A DNA stretch of 64,000 nt from Sphaerisporangium sp040649355 (GTDB lineage Bacteria > Actinomycetota > Actinomycetes > Streptosporangiales > Streptosporangiaceae), in contig NZ_JBICTU010000035.1 in NCBI RefSeq assembly GCF_043197795.1, positions 6,612 to 70,611 on the forward strand, written 5' to 3'. Positions 55,511-63,909 of this stretch are shown here, in pieces. The notes beneath the pieces are model-generated. The model searched no databases and was not told where the DNA came from. It was given only the letters and a program-made list of their open reading frames with translations. Positions within the stretch are counted from its first letter, which is position 1; each line of letters begins with the position of its first letter. Both the position numbers and the translations under genes were made by a program.

Positions 55511-56125
55511 CTACGAGGGCGTCGGCGGGCCGATCATCCAGAGCACCTCAAGCGGCTCCGCGCCCTCGTTGAGGACGCGGTGCGGGGTCGAGGTCCGGTA
55601 CTCGATGCTGTCCCCGGGACCCAGTTCGTAGGAGATCGGCGACTCCGGCGGGCCGATCCGCAGGACGGCGCGGCCGCGCAGCACCAGGAGGATCTCCTGG
55701 GAGTCACCGTGGGTGTAGGCCTCGTCCCCGGTGGAGGCCCCGGGGTCGAACTCGCCGCTGTAGATCTCCAGGTTCTGGAGGGGCCGCTGCGAGATCAGGT
55801 ACTTGCGGGTGCCGGGCCCCGTCGGCAGCTCGGGCCGGTCGGACCGGCGGACAAGCCGGTGCCCGACCACCTCGTCCTCGCTGAACAGCTCGGCCACCGT
55901 GAGGCCGAGGGCGCCGGAGATCCGCCGCAGCATCCCGATGCTGGCGCTGGCGCGCCCGCGCTCCAGCTGGCTGATGAAACCGGGACTGGCGCCCGCCTGG
56001 CCGGCGAGGTCGCGCAGCGTCATCTGGCGCATGGCGCGGTACGCCCTGATGCGCGCCCCGAGGCGCACGGTGTCCGCCTCAGGAGTGCCCACGGCCACGT
56101 TGCGAGCCGCGGGCTCAGGCGACAT
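55511..56125 (-). CDS. XRE-cupin transcriptional regulator (PuuR-like)
   Basis: A 204-residue regulator: helix-turn-helix at residues ~22-80 (MTLRDLAGQAGASPGFISQLERGRASAS) and a C-terminal cupin (residues ~130-200, HGDSQEILLVLRGRAVLRIG, LGPGDSIEYRTSTPHRVLN). Cupin regulators of this type sense a small metabolite and repress catabolic genes. ATG 56125; a much longer frame upstream crosses the operator and is rejected. A near-palindrome at 56144-56166 lies 18 bases before the start, fitting autorepression. Confidence 0.9.
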   Translation of the reverse strand: MSPEPAARNVAVGTPEADTVRLGARIRAYRAMRQMTLRDLAGQAGASPGFISQLERGRASASIGMLRRISGALGLTVAELFSEDEVVGHRLVRRSDRPELPTGPGTRKYLISQRPLQNLEIYSGEFDPGASTGDEAYTHGDSQEILLVLRGRAVLRIGPPESPISYELGPGDSIEYRTSTPHRVLNEGAEPLEVLWMIGPPTPS

Positions 56126-56143
56126 CGAACATCCCGATCTTCG

Positions 56144-56166
56144 TGACCAAACATTTTGTTTGATCA
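56144..56166. promoter_or_regulatory. Operator candidate for the XRE-cupin regulator
   Basis: TGACCAAAC, ATTTT, GTTTGATCA: 9-bp arms with one mismatch around a 5-base spacer (56144-56166). It is AT-rich and stands just ahead of the regulator gene, in the divergent spacer with the PHP gene. Confidence 0.6.
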
Positions 56167-56395
56167 CTGTACAGACGTGCGATCCACCCCTCAACCCCCA
56201 TTGATAACAAACCAGCCACAACCAGACAAACCGCCCGGCGGTGGAGGTCGGCGCAGCTCGCCTTCCAGGTGCGGTCACGCGAGAACCTACGCGCCCGGCG
56301 GTCGCGTGTGATCCCGGGGCCCTTCCAACGGTGCCGTTCCTGTGAGTACATCTACTTGGCACCTGTCCCATGTCCCCGGAAGTAAGGCGGTCCCT

Positions 56396-57250
56396 GTGAG
56401 TCCATCGGCTGAGGCGCACCCGCTTCCACCGGACAGCCACGTGCACAGCGAATGGTCGTGGGACGCGTTGGCGGGCTCGATGGAGCGGACCTGTGAGCGG
56501 GCCGTGGAGATCGGGCTGCCGTCCGTGGCGTTCACCGAGCACGCCGACTTCACCTCCTGGATCCTGCGGGAGGACACCCCGATCCCCGACGGGTGGCAGG
56601 TGCTGGTGAGCGATCTGGTGCTCACGGCTCCCGAGTTCGACCTCGACGGCTATCAGGAGTCCCTGGAGCGGTGCCGCGACCGCTTCAAGGGCCTGCGCAT
56701 CCTGTCGGGGGTGGAGCTGAGCGAACCTCACCGGCACGGCCACCGGGTCGGTGAGCTCCTCACGAGGGGGCGGTTCGACCGCGTGCTCGGCTCCGTGCAC
56801 TCCCTGGCGATCGACGGAGGGTTCGCCGAGATCCTCGACCTCTACCCCGACCGGCCGGCCGCCGCGCTCGTACGCGACTATCTGGCCGAGGCGCGGCGCA
56901 TGATCGACGGGTTCGGCGACTTCGAGGTCCTCGCCCACATCGACTACCCGATCCGGTACTGGCCGGCCGGCGCCGGGCCCTACGATCCCGCCGCGTTCGA
57001 GGACGACTACCGCGAGGTGCTCCGGGCCCTCGCGGGTTCCGGCAGGGCACTGGAGATCAACACCAGGGTGCCCCTGGATCCGCTGGTCGTGCGCTGGTGG
57101 TTCCAGGAAGGCGGCCGGGCCGTCACCTTCGCCAGCGACGCGCACGAACCCCTGGCGCTGGCCCGTGGCTTCGCCGAGGCGACCGCGATGGCCGAGTCCT
57201 GCGGTTTCCGGCCCGGATCCCACCCGGACGACTTCTGGACCCGGCGCTGA
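56396..57250 (+). CDS. PHP-domain phosphatase-like protein (histidinol-phosphatase family)
   Basis: A 284-residue PHP protein. SHVHSEWSWD (residues ~14-23) gives the first metal ligands, FTEHADF, GVELSEPHRHGH, LGSVHSL, HIDYPIRYW and FASDAHEP the others, so the trinuclear site looks intact. The family includes HisK-type histidinol phosphatases and other phosphoesterases. The start is uncertain: GTG 56396 places the motif near the N terminus; GTG 56342, in an almost identical local context, would add 18 residues. It is convergent with the glucosyl-3-phosphoglycerate synthase gene. Confidence 0.83.
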   Translation: MSPSAEAHPLPPDSHVHSEWSWDALAGSMERTCERAVEIGLPSVAFTEHADFTSWILREDTPIPDGWQVLVSDLVLTAPEFDLDGYQESLERCRDRFKGLRILSGVELSEPHRHGHRVGELLTRGRFDRVLGSVHSLAIDGGFAEILDLYPDRPAAALVRDYLAEARRMIDGFGDFEVLAHIDYPIRYWPAGAGPYDPAAFEDDYREVLRALAGSGRALEINTRVPLDPLVVRWWFQEGGRAVTFASDAHEPLALARGFAEATAMAESCGFRPGSHPDDFWTRR

Positions 57251-57320
57251 CCGCGGCGCGGCAGGGTCCGGCAGATCCGTTCCTCCGCACCGTCGCCACC
57301 GGCGTCGACCGGGGCCGCCG

Positions 57321-58328
57321 CTAGGACGCGGTCTTCGACACCCTCGGCGCGTTCGTCACCGGCGCCACGGTGGCCAGCGGCGGGCGCTCGGCGACGCTGA
57401 CGTCGCTGAGGGTCGCCTCCCCGTCGAGGCCGAACTGGAGCAGGTTCGTCGCGGGCGCCTCCGAGGCCACGATGCGGCCCTGCCGCTCCAGGCGCGACCA
57501 GGCGGTCAGCATGATCTGCCCGGCCATCCGGCCGAGCGCGGCCGTCGACTGGTGGCTGTGCTCGCGGCAGCCGAGGTCCACCTGGGCCATCGCGTCGAGC
57601 CCGACGCGTTCCAGCAGGTCGACGAGGAGGCCGAACTCCACGCCGTACTCGGTGACGAACGGCACCTGTTCGAGGACCTCGCGCCTCGCCGCGTACTCCC
57701 CGCCGAGCGGCTGCACGAACCCGGCCAGCTCCGGCCAGTAGAGGTTGAGCATCGGCCTCGCGACCAGCTCGGTGACCCGGCCGCCCGCGCCGCGCCGCGC
57801 CACCCCGTCAGACCCGGTCAGGGGACGCTCGTAGGCGCCCTTCACGAAGGCGATCTCCGGCCGCGTGAGCAGGGGGCCGAGCAGCCCGGAGATGAAGTGC
57901 GAGCCGAAGTTGCGCAGGTCGGAGTCGGCGAACACGACGATGTCGCCGGTCGAGGCCGCCAGCCCCTTCCAGAGCGCCTCTCCCTTGCCGGACAGCGGCG
58001 GCAGGCCGGGCAGCACGTCGTCCTGGCGCACCACCCGCGCGCCCGCCGCCGAGGCGAGGGCGGCGGTGGCGTCGGTGGACCGTGAGTCGACCACGAGGAT
58101 CTCGTCCACGAGCGGGACCGCCTCGACGAGGTCCCGGCGGATGGCCGAGACGATGCCGCCGACCGTCTGCTCCTCGTCACGCGCAGGCAGTACGACGCTC
58201 ACCGTGGCCGCCCCCTTGGCCCGCAGGAGCGCCTCCGGCGGCCAGTCGGCCGCGGAGCTGGTGTGCGAGCGCGACCAGTCCCTCACGGGAGCCGGCACCC
58301 GCGGCGATCGAGAAGAAGGATTTTCCAT
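57321..58328 (-). CDS. gpgS: Glucosyl-3-phosphoglycerate synthase
   Basis: A 335-residue GT81 glycosyltransferase. VSVVLPARDEEQTVGGIV, VDSRSTDATAAL, SGKGEALWKGLA and the metal-binding FADSDLRNF (DxD-like) are diagnostic; GGEYAARREVLEQVPFVTEYGVE is the acceptor-side region. It makes glucosyl-3-phosphoglycerate from a nucleotide-glucose and 3-phosphoglycerate, the first step to glucosylglycerate and, in mycobacteria, methylglucose lipopolysaccharide. ATG 58328. The gene upstream on the same strand is a likely glucosylglycerate hydrolase. Confidence 0.92.
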   Translation of the reverse strand: MENPSSRSPRVPAPVRDWSRSHTSSAADWPPEALLRAKGAATVSVVLPARDEEQTVGGIVSAIRRDLVEAVPLVDEILVVDSRSTDATAALASAAGARVVRQDDVLPGLPPLSGKGEALWKGLAASTGDIVVFADSDLRNFGSHFISGLLGPLLTRPEIAFVKGAYERPLTGSDGVARRGAGGRVTELVARPMLNLYWPELAGFVQPLGGEYAARREVLEQVPFVTEYGVEFGLLVDLLERVGLDAMAQVDLGCREHSHQSTAALGRMAGQIMLTAWSRLERQGRIVASEAPATNLLQFGLDGEATLSDVSVAERPPLATVAPVTNAPRVSKTAS

Positions 58329-58521
58329 TCAGCCTGGCCCGTTCTCATGTCATGACGGCGGCGAACCGCCCAGACAGAGCGATCCGAACGTCATTGTTCG
58401 GCGAGCCCCAGGAGAGGCGTATGCCGCTTCGTCACTTCCATAACCCGTATCGGCATTATCGGTCCTGGAAATGTCGCCGCACGTCACGCAGAAGCACTCT
58501 CATGTTTCCCCGATGTAACAA

Positions 58522-59952
58522 TTACCGGGATCGCTGACCGGATTCTCGCGAGGCCGAGGCCCCCTGCCACACAGTAGCCGCCACGCTCGCGAGGCGGCGC
58601 CGCGCCAGGACGTCGACGACCAGCGCGGCCGACCAGCCGAAGTCGTCGCACCCGTGCCCTTCGAGGGTGGAGGGGTCGAAGTACTCGCGAAATCCCGACC
58701 GGGTCACCGCCCGGACCATGCCGCCGGCGAGCAGTGCCGCGAGGTCGGGCCTGCGGTGCCGCAGGCCCCGCCAGACCAGCCACGTGAGGTTGATCCAGCT
58801 CGGCCCGCGCCAGTAGCGGGCGGGGTCGAACTCCGGCGCGTCCGGCGCGAGGCTGGGCAGCGTCCCGCGCTCGATCCCGAAGCGGTCGACCGCGGTGCCG
58901 ATCAGCGCGCCCGCGATCCCGGAGGGCAGTCCGGGAAGGATCAGCGGGGTCAGCCCGGCGGCGCTGCCCGAGCGGAGCAGGCGCCCGGTCAGCGCGTCGC
59001 GGGCGTGGAAGAGGCCGTCGTCGTAGAGGTGCTCGATCATCGCGACGGTGATCCTCGCCGCCTCCTGGCGGTGCGGGCGCGGGTCCAGGCCGCAGGCGGT
59101 CGCGATCTTCGCCAGGGCCGCCTCCGCCGAGCCGTACGCGGCGTTGAACAGCGGGTCCTCCACGGCGAACGCGCCGAGGCCCTGGTAGCCGGCGTCCCGG
59201 TAGGCGCGGGCCAGCGCGGTGTAGCGCTCGTAGTCGTGGTCGGTGGGCCGCTCCTCGGCGCTGACGTGCGCGAGGTCACGCCGCTCGACGGCGACCGGGC
59301 CGGCGACCACCGAGGCCAGCGGAGCGTCCCACGCCGGGCTGTTGTCCATGCCCGACTCCCACGGGTGCACGATCGACAGCAACCCCTCGGGCGAGCTGCG
59401 CGCCCCGCGCAGGAACTCCTGCTGGGCGACCAGGCGCGGGTAGATCCCGCGCAGGAAGTCCGGGTCGGGGTCGGCCGCGTGCACCTGCCAGGCGGCCATC
59501 GCGTGCACGGGCGGCTGCACGATGCCGGAGGTGGCGGCGCCGCAGGGGGCGCGCACGTCCCAGAAGGCGGGACCGGGGAAGTACGAGCCCTCGGGCACCT
59601 CCGGGTTGAACACGATGTGCGGGACCCTGCCGTCCCGCCACTGCGCCCCGAACAGGGTCACCAGCTCGGATCTGGCCCTGCCCGGCGACCAGTGCGCGTT
59701 GCCGATCGTGATGAAGGCGGAGTCCCAGCTCCACTGGTGGGGGTAGAGCCGGCGTGACGGGACGGTGTGGTCGCCGTCCCAGTTCGCGCTCAGCACCCGT
59801 ACGGCCCGGCGCGTGATCGCGCGACCGTCCCCGCCGGGCTCGCTCGGAGTCCCCGTGACGTCCCGCGCGGCCTCGGGCGGCGTCTCCGAGCCGTTCTCGC
59901 CGGCCTCGGGTGGCTTCCGAGCGGCGCTCCGGGCGGGCTCGCGGGGGGTCAC
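58522..59952 (-). CDS. GH63 glycosidase, likely glucosylglycerate hydrolase
   Basis: A 476-residue (alpha/alpha)6 glycosidase of the MGH1-like group. YPHQWSWDSAFITIG, HPWESGMDNSPAWD and FREYFDPSTLEGHGCDDFGWSA match enzymes that hydrolyse mannosyl- and glucosylglycerate; the Asp of ESGMDNSP and the Glu of REYFDP are the expected catalytic acids. The first ~45 residues are polar filler. GTG start 59952. Together with gpgS downstream on the strand it suggests synthesis and recovery of glucosylglycerate, an osmolyte and nitrogen-starvation solute. Confidence 0.85.
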   Translation of the reverse strand: MTPREPARSAARKPPEAGENGSETPPEAARDVTGTPSEPGGDGRAITRRAVRVLSANWDGDHTVPSRRLYPHQWSWDSAFITIGNAHWSPGRARSELVTLFGAQWRDGRVPHIVFNPEVPEGSYFPGPAFWDVRAPCGAATSGIVQPPVHAMAAWQVHAADPDPDFLRGIYPRLVAQQEFLRGARSSPEGLLSIVHPWESGMDNSPAWDAPLASVVAGPVAVERRDLAHVSAEERPTDHDYERYTALARAYRDAGYQGLGAFAVEDPLFNAAYGSAEAALAKIATACGLDPRPHRQEAARITVAMIEHLYDDGLFHARDALTGRLLRSGSAAGLTPLILPGLPSGIAGALIGTAVDRFGIERGTLPSLAPDAPEFDPARYWRGPSWINLTWLVWRGLRHRRPDLAALLAGGMVRAVTRSGFREYFDPSTLEGHGCDDFGWSAALVVDVLARRRLASVAATVWQGASASRESGQRSR

Positions 59953-60220
59953 AGGAACTTCCCGGCGAACGCCGCCGTCCGCGGCGGGACACCCGGCTCC
60001 TCAATAGTGATCACGTGCATGTTCTCACTTATACTTTTAGTCAAGCGAATGGCGCGGACGTAGGCACATCTTTCCCTGCGATGGTCACAAAGAAAACACG
60101 CCGAAGCCCAGTGCTTGCGGGCAGGTATTCAGTGGAACCCGCTTATCGGACAAGGCCGCGATGGCGACCCGGTCCTCGTTCCCCCTCGACAGGCCGTGCC
60201 GGTCCGCGGGCGTCACCTCG

Positions 60221-60745
60221 TCAGCGGATCTCAGGGACGTCGCGGTGGTAGCGGATCTCGGGGACCGAGGCGCCGGCGACCTCCCACAGCGATCGGGTGC
60301 CGTCGGGGACGAACCCGGCGGAGCCGTAGAAGCGCCGCGCCCGGGCGTTGGCCTCAAGGACCCACAGCAGCAGCCGCCGGTACGAACGCTCCCCGGCCGC
60401 CCGCAGGGCCGCGCGGGCGAGGGTGCGCCCGGCGCCCGTGCCGATGACGTCGGGCCGTACGTAGAGGGCGTAGATCTCGCCGTCGCCCGGCCGGGCGTCG
60501 GCGTCGCGGCACGGGCCCATGGCCAGCCAGCCCACCACGGCGCCCGCGTCCTCGGCGACGAGGTCGAGCGTGGTGCCGTCGGCGCGGGCGAACCTCTTCC
60601 TGCGGCCCCGGGCGTCCTGCTCCACCGAGAGCCCGTCGAGGTAGGACTGCGGCAGGATGCCGGCGTAGGCGGTCCTCCACCCGGCGACGCGCACCGATGA
60701 CACGGCCTCGATGTCCGGCTCACGCATCTCGCGTACCACGCGCAT
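60221..60745 (-). CDS. GNAT family N-acetyltransferase
   Basis: A 174-residue GNAT. The core IYALYVRPDVIGTGAGRTLARAALRAA holds the acetyl-CoA loop (G-x-G-A/x-G), then RLLLWVLEANARARRFYGSAGF, the usual strand 6-7 signature. The N terminus (IEAVSSVRVAGWRTAYAGIL) is of the common small-molecule acetyltransferase type. Substrate unknown. ATG 60745. The 268 bases between it and the GH63 gene carry an AT-rich patch at ~60016-60050 but no gene. Confidence 0.88.
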   Translation of the reverse strand: MRVVREMREPDIEAVSSVRVAGWRTAYAGILPQSYLDGLSVEQDARGRRKRFARADGTTLDLVAEDAGAVVGWLAMGPCRDADARPGDGEIYALYVRPDVIGTGAGRTLARAALRAAGERSYRRLLLWVLEANARARRFYGSAGFVPDGTRSLWEVAGASVPEIRYHRDVPEIR

Positions 60746-60989
60746 GTGGCCCAGACCCTCCTCCCACCCGCGTTTGGGCAGGTCATCCTATCGGGGCGGC
60801 CCGTGCTGCGCCGGGGAGAAGGGCACGGGGTTCCAGCGGAAGATGAGGTGTGGCAGTGTTGTTCCGGGGGAAGATCTGTATGCCCGATAGGCGGCCGGTG
60901 GGGTGGTGCGGTGATCACGGCGCGCAAGCGGTACGGGTGTGGTGGGGGCGAGGGGGACACCTCGTGCCCGGTCGATTACGCTCGCGAAC

Positions 60990-62567
60990 ATGACGAACCT
61001 TGATCCCCGCTGGGTGCTCAAGGAGCGCCCGTCCGTCGGACTGATCATCGGGCTCGTCGTGGCCGGGATCTGCGCGCTGGTGTCGTTCTCCTTCGACATC
61101 TTCAACGGGGACCCCGTCCAGTTCTTCATCGCGCTCACGCTCGCGCTCGCCCCGGTGCCGCTGCTGCTGGCCGGGGTGCTGGCGCTCGACCGCATGGAGC
61201 CCGAGCCGCGCAAGGACCTGGCCTTCGCGTTCATGTGGGGCGCGGGCATCGCGGTGCTGGTGGCCGGCATCCTCAACAGCCTGAACCTCCGGTACGTCAC
61301 CATCGCGACGCAGGACGCGGCCACCGCCCGCAACCTGGTGGCGACGTTCGTGGCGCCCGTGGTCGAGGAGACGATGAAGGGCCTGGTGCTCCTCGGCCTG
61401 CTGCGCTGGCGGCGCCAGGAGCTCGACGGCCTGACCGACGGCATCATCTACGCCAGCATGGTCGGCCTGGGCTTCGCCATGAGCGAGAACGTCAGCTACT
61501 ACATCATGGCGCAGGACCAGCACGGCGTTCAGGGCCTGGCCGTGACGGTGGTGCTCCGCGGGATCCTGTCGCCGTTCGCCCATCCGCTGTTCACCTCCAT
61601 GATCGGCATCGCCGTGGCGTACGCCGCCCAGAGCCGGGGCCCCGTGCGGGGCTGGGTGGTGGTCCTCGGCTGGATCGGCGCGATCATCCTGCACGGCATC
61701 TGGAACGGCTTCACCTCCTACGGCGGCTTCCAGGGCCTGGCGCTGGCGTACTTGCTGCTGATGATCCTTTTCTTCGTCGAGCTGAGCGTGATCGTCAAGG
61801 ACCGCCAGCGCATCGTGGGCCTCATCCAGCGCTACCTGCCGCCGTACGGCGGGCTCGGGCTGGTCACCGACGTCGACATCTACATGCTCTCGTCGCTTCA
61901 GGGGCGCCGGCAGGCCCGCCAGTGGGCGAAGGCCTACGGCGGTCCCGCGGGTCTGCACGCCATGCGCGACTACCAGGTCACCGCCACCGAACTGGGCCTG
62001 CTCCACGAGCGCGGGGTCCGCGGCGTGATCGACAGGGACACCTTCGAGACCCACAGGGAAGCCCTTCTGGCTTGCATGAGCGCGGCCAAGGCGGCGTTCC
62101 CTGTCCCCGAGCGGCACCAGGCCACGATCGCCCGGGGGATGGCCCCGCCGGGATACGCGCCGGGCCACGACACACGGCACTCCGCCTCGCCGTACCCTCC
62201 GCAGGACGGGCTGCCCCGCGACCCCTACCAGCCGGACGGCCGGCGGGCCGACCCCCGGCCCCCCGCCCCGCCCTCTTCCCCGCCGCCTCCGGGCACCCAG
62301 GGCGCCGGCCCGTACGGCCCGCCCCAGGGCAACCCGTACGGCAACCCGTACGGCAATCCGTATGGCCCGCCACAGGGCAACCCGTACGGCAACCCGTACG
62401 GCCCGCCACAGGGCAATCCGAACGGCAACCCGTATGGCCCGCCACAGGGCAATCCGAACAGCGATCCGTACGGCCCGCCACAGGGCGATCCGTACGGTCC
62501 TCCGCCGGGCGGCCGGGGTGGCGGTCCCTATGGCCCGCCTCCGGGGAATCGGGACGGCGACCGGTAG
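60990..62567 (+). CDS. PrsW-family intramembrane metalloprotease with repeat-rich C-terminal tail
   Basis: A 525-residue protein. The N-terminal ~290 residues hold about eight helices with the PrsW motifs VEETMKG (E-E-x3-K), the conserved HPLFTSMIG and HGIWNG, whose Glu and His form the metal site. In B. subtilis PrsW cuts an anti-sigma factor. The C-terminal part (residues ~400-525) is a Pro/Gly/Tyr/Asn tail with about eight PYGPPQGNP-like units. ATG 60990 is chosen over an upstream in-frame GTG at 60939. The candidate substrate is not in the window. Confidence 0.88.
   Translation: MTNLDPRWVLKERPSVGLIIGLVVAGICALVSFSFDIFNGDPVQFFIALTLALAPVPLLLAGVLALDRMEPEPRKDLAFAFMWGAGIAVLVAGILNSLNLRYVTIATQDAATARNLVATFVAPVVEETMKGLVLLGLLRWRRQELDGLTDGIIYASMVGLGFAMSENVSYYIMAQDQHGVQGLAVTVVLRGILSPFAHPLFTSMIGIAVAYAAQSRGPVRGWVVVLGWIGAIILHGIWNGFTSYGGFQGLALAYLLLMILFFVELSVIVKDRQRIVGLIQRYLPPYGGLGLVTDVDIYMLSSLQGRRQARQWAKAYGGPAGLHAMRDYQVTATELGLLHERGVRGVIDRDTFETHREALLACMSAAKAAFPVPERHQATIARGMAPPGYAPGHDTRHSASPYPPQDGLPRDPYQPDGRRADPRPPAPPSSPPPPGTQGAGPYGPPQGNPYGNPYGNPYGPPQGNPYGNPYGPPQGNPNGNPYGPPQGNPNSDPYGPPQGDPYGPPPGGRGGGPYGPPPGNRDGDR
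62302..62550 (+). repeat. Tandem repeats coding for the PrsW C-terminal tail
   Basis: Units such as CCGTACGGCAACCCGTACGG and GGCCCGCCACAGGGCAA alternate across 62310-62500 with one- or two-base drift, encoding PYGPPQGNPYGNP, PNGNP and related variants. All copies stay in frame. Confidence 0.85.
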
Positions 62568-62653
62568 GACCACACCCGTCGCGGGGAGGCCGCCCCGCCG
62601 GGCCGATCGCCCTTGCCGGTGGGGCCGTCGCGTGTTTCAATCGCGGTACGCGG

Positions 62654-62788
62654 ATGCCGGTGGCCACGTCCGATGATCTTTTCCGGGTGGCCGACCAGGA
62701 GGCGTACGAGTGCGCCCTGGCGCCGTTCGCCGTCGCCTCTTCCAAGACATCTCACGACTTGTCCTGGCTGCTCGCACGCGTCCTCTGA
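62654..62788 (+). CDS. Possible 44-residue small protein
   Basis: The only open frame in the 304-base gap between the PrsW and LPMO genes starts at ATG 62654 and encodes 44 residues (MPVATSDDLFRVADQEAYEC onward) with G/C-rich third positions. No ribosome site is visible, and I recognise no family; it may be the end of a lost gene. Otherwise this gap shows nothing. Confidence 0.3.
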   Translation: MPVATSDDLFRVADQEAYECALAPFAVASSKTSHDLSWLLARVL

Positions 62789-62871
62789 TGCCCGGAAAGG
62801 ACACGGCACGATCGCGCTCGCATCGATCGCCGTCCCTCGCGGCGGCATCCGCAACGTGAAGAGGAAGCACT

Positions 62872-63909
62872 GTGAGAACCAAGGCAAAAGTGGCGATCAT
62901 GACCGCGCTCGCGGTCGTGGTCGCCGGGCTGGCGACGCTGTCGTTACAACACTCGGCCGACGCGCACGGAACCATGCAGGCCCCCGCGAGCAGGACCTAC
63001 GCCTGTTACACCGACGGGCTCACCTCCAGCAACGAGATCAAGCCGAAGAACCCCGCCTGCGCGCAGGCCGTGGCCGTCGGCGGCACCCAGCCGCTCTACG
63101 ACTGGTACGGGGTGCTCCGCTCGGACGGCGCCGGCCGTACCCGGGGCTTCATCCCCGACGGCCAGCTCTGCAGCGGCGGGTTCGCGAAGTACGCGGCCTA
63201 CGACGCGGCCAGGGCCGACTGGCCCGCGACCGTGCTGCAGGCGGGCGCCATGTACGACTTCGTCTACGGAGCCTGGGTGCCCCACCCCGGCGGGTTCAAG
63301 CTCTACATCACCAAGGACACCTACAACCCCACGCAACCGCTGACCTGGGCCGATATGGAAGAGCAGCCGTTCCTGACGGCCGACCCCGAGCCCGCGGTGA
63401 CCAACGGCGCCTACCGCTTCTCGGGCAGGCTGCCGAACAAGTCGGGTCGCCACGTCATCTACTCGGTGTGGTACCGGTCGGACAGCCAGGAGACCTTCTA
63501 CGGCTGCTCCGACGTGATCTTCAGCGGCACCTCGACACCGCCGCCGAGCTCGCCCCCGCCCGGCTCGCCTCCTCCGAGCTCGCCGCCGCCCTCCACCCCG
63601 CCGCCGATCTCGTGCACGGCGACGGTGACGCTGGCGAACTCCTGGTCGGGCGGGTTCCAGGCCTCGGCGACCATCAAGAACACCGGTAGCACCCCGATCA
63701 ACAACTGGTACATCCAGTGGACGATGCCGATGGGGATCACGATCACCCAGGCGTGGAACGGGACGTCCATGCAGAGCGGCCCGAGCGGCATGATCCACGC
63801 GGCCTCCTGGAACGCCCAGCTTGCTCCGGGGGCGTCGGCGACCGCCGGGTTCCTCGCGAGCACGACCGGAAACGTGACACCGACCTTCACGGGGGTGAGC
63901 TGCGGCTAG
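62872..63909 (+). CDS. AA10 lytic polysaccharide monooxygenase with C-terminal CBM2
   Basis: A 345-residue secreted enzyme. The signal peptide (residues 1-31) ends ADA, so the mature protein begins with His32 (HGTMQAPASR), the first copper-brace ligand; the second His is in AWVPHPGGFKLYITK (~residue 144). CSDVIF closes the AA10 domain. A Pro/Ser linker (~residues 222-246) joins a CBM2 domain (CTATVTLANSWSGGFQASATI ... GVSCG) with its paired Cys and surface Trp. It oxidatively cleaves chitin or cellulose. GTG start 62872 follows GAAGAGGAAG. The stop codon lies at the edge of an insertion sequence. Confidence 0.93.
   Translation: MRTKAKVAIMTALAVVVAGLATLSLQHSADAHGTMQAPASRTYACYTDGLTSSNEIKPKNPACAQAVAVGGTQPLYDWYGVLRSDGAGRTRGFIPDGQLCSGGFAKYAAYDAARADWPATVLQAGAMYDFVYGAWVPHPGGFKLYITKDTYNPTQPLTWADMEEQPFLTADPEPAVTNGAYRFSGRLPNKSGRHVIYSVWYRSDSQETFYGCSDVIFSGTSTPPPSSPPPGSPPPSSPPPSTPPPISCTATVTLANSWSGGFQASATIKNTGSTPINNWYIQWTMPMGITITQAWNGTSMQSGPSGMIHAASWNAQLAPGASATAGFLASTTGNVTPTFTGVSCG

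Noticed and set aside
60085..60960. Minus-strand ORF spanning the second GNAT gene
   Set aside because: It is an Arg/Ser/Pro-rich shadow of the GNAT gene; the real protein is in another frame.
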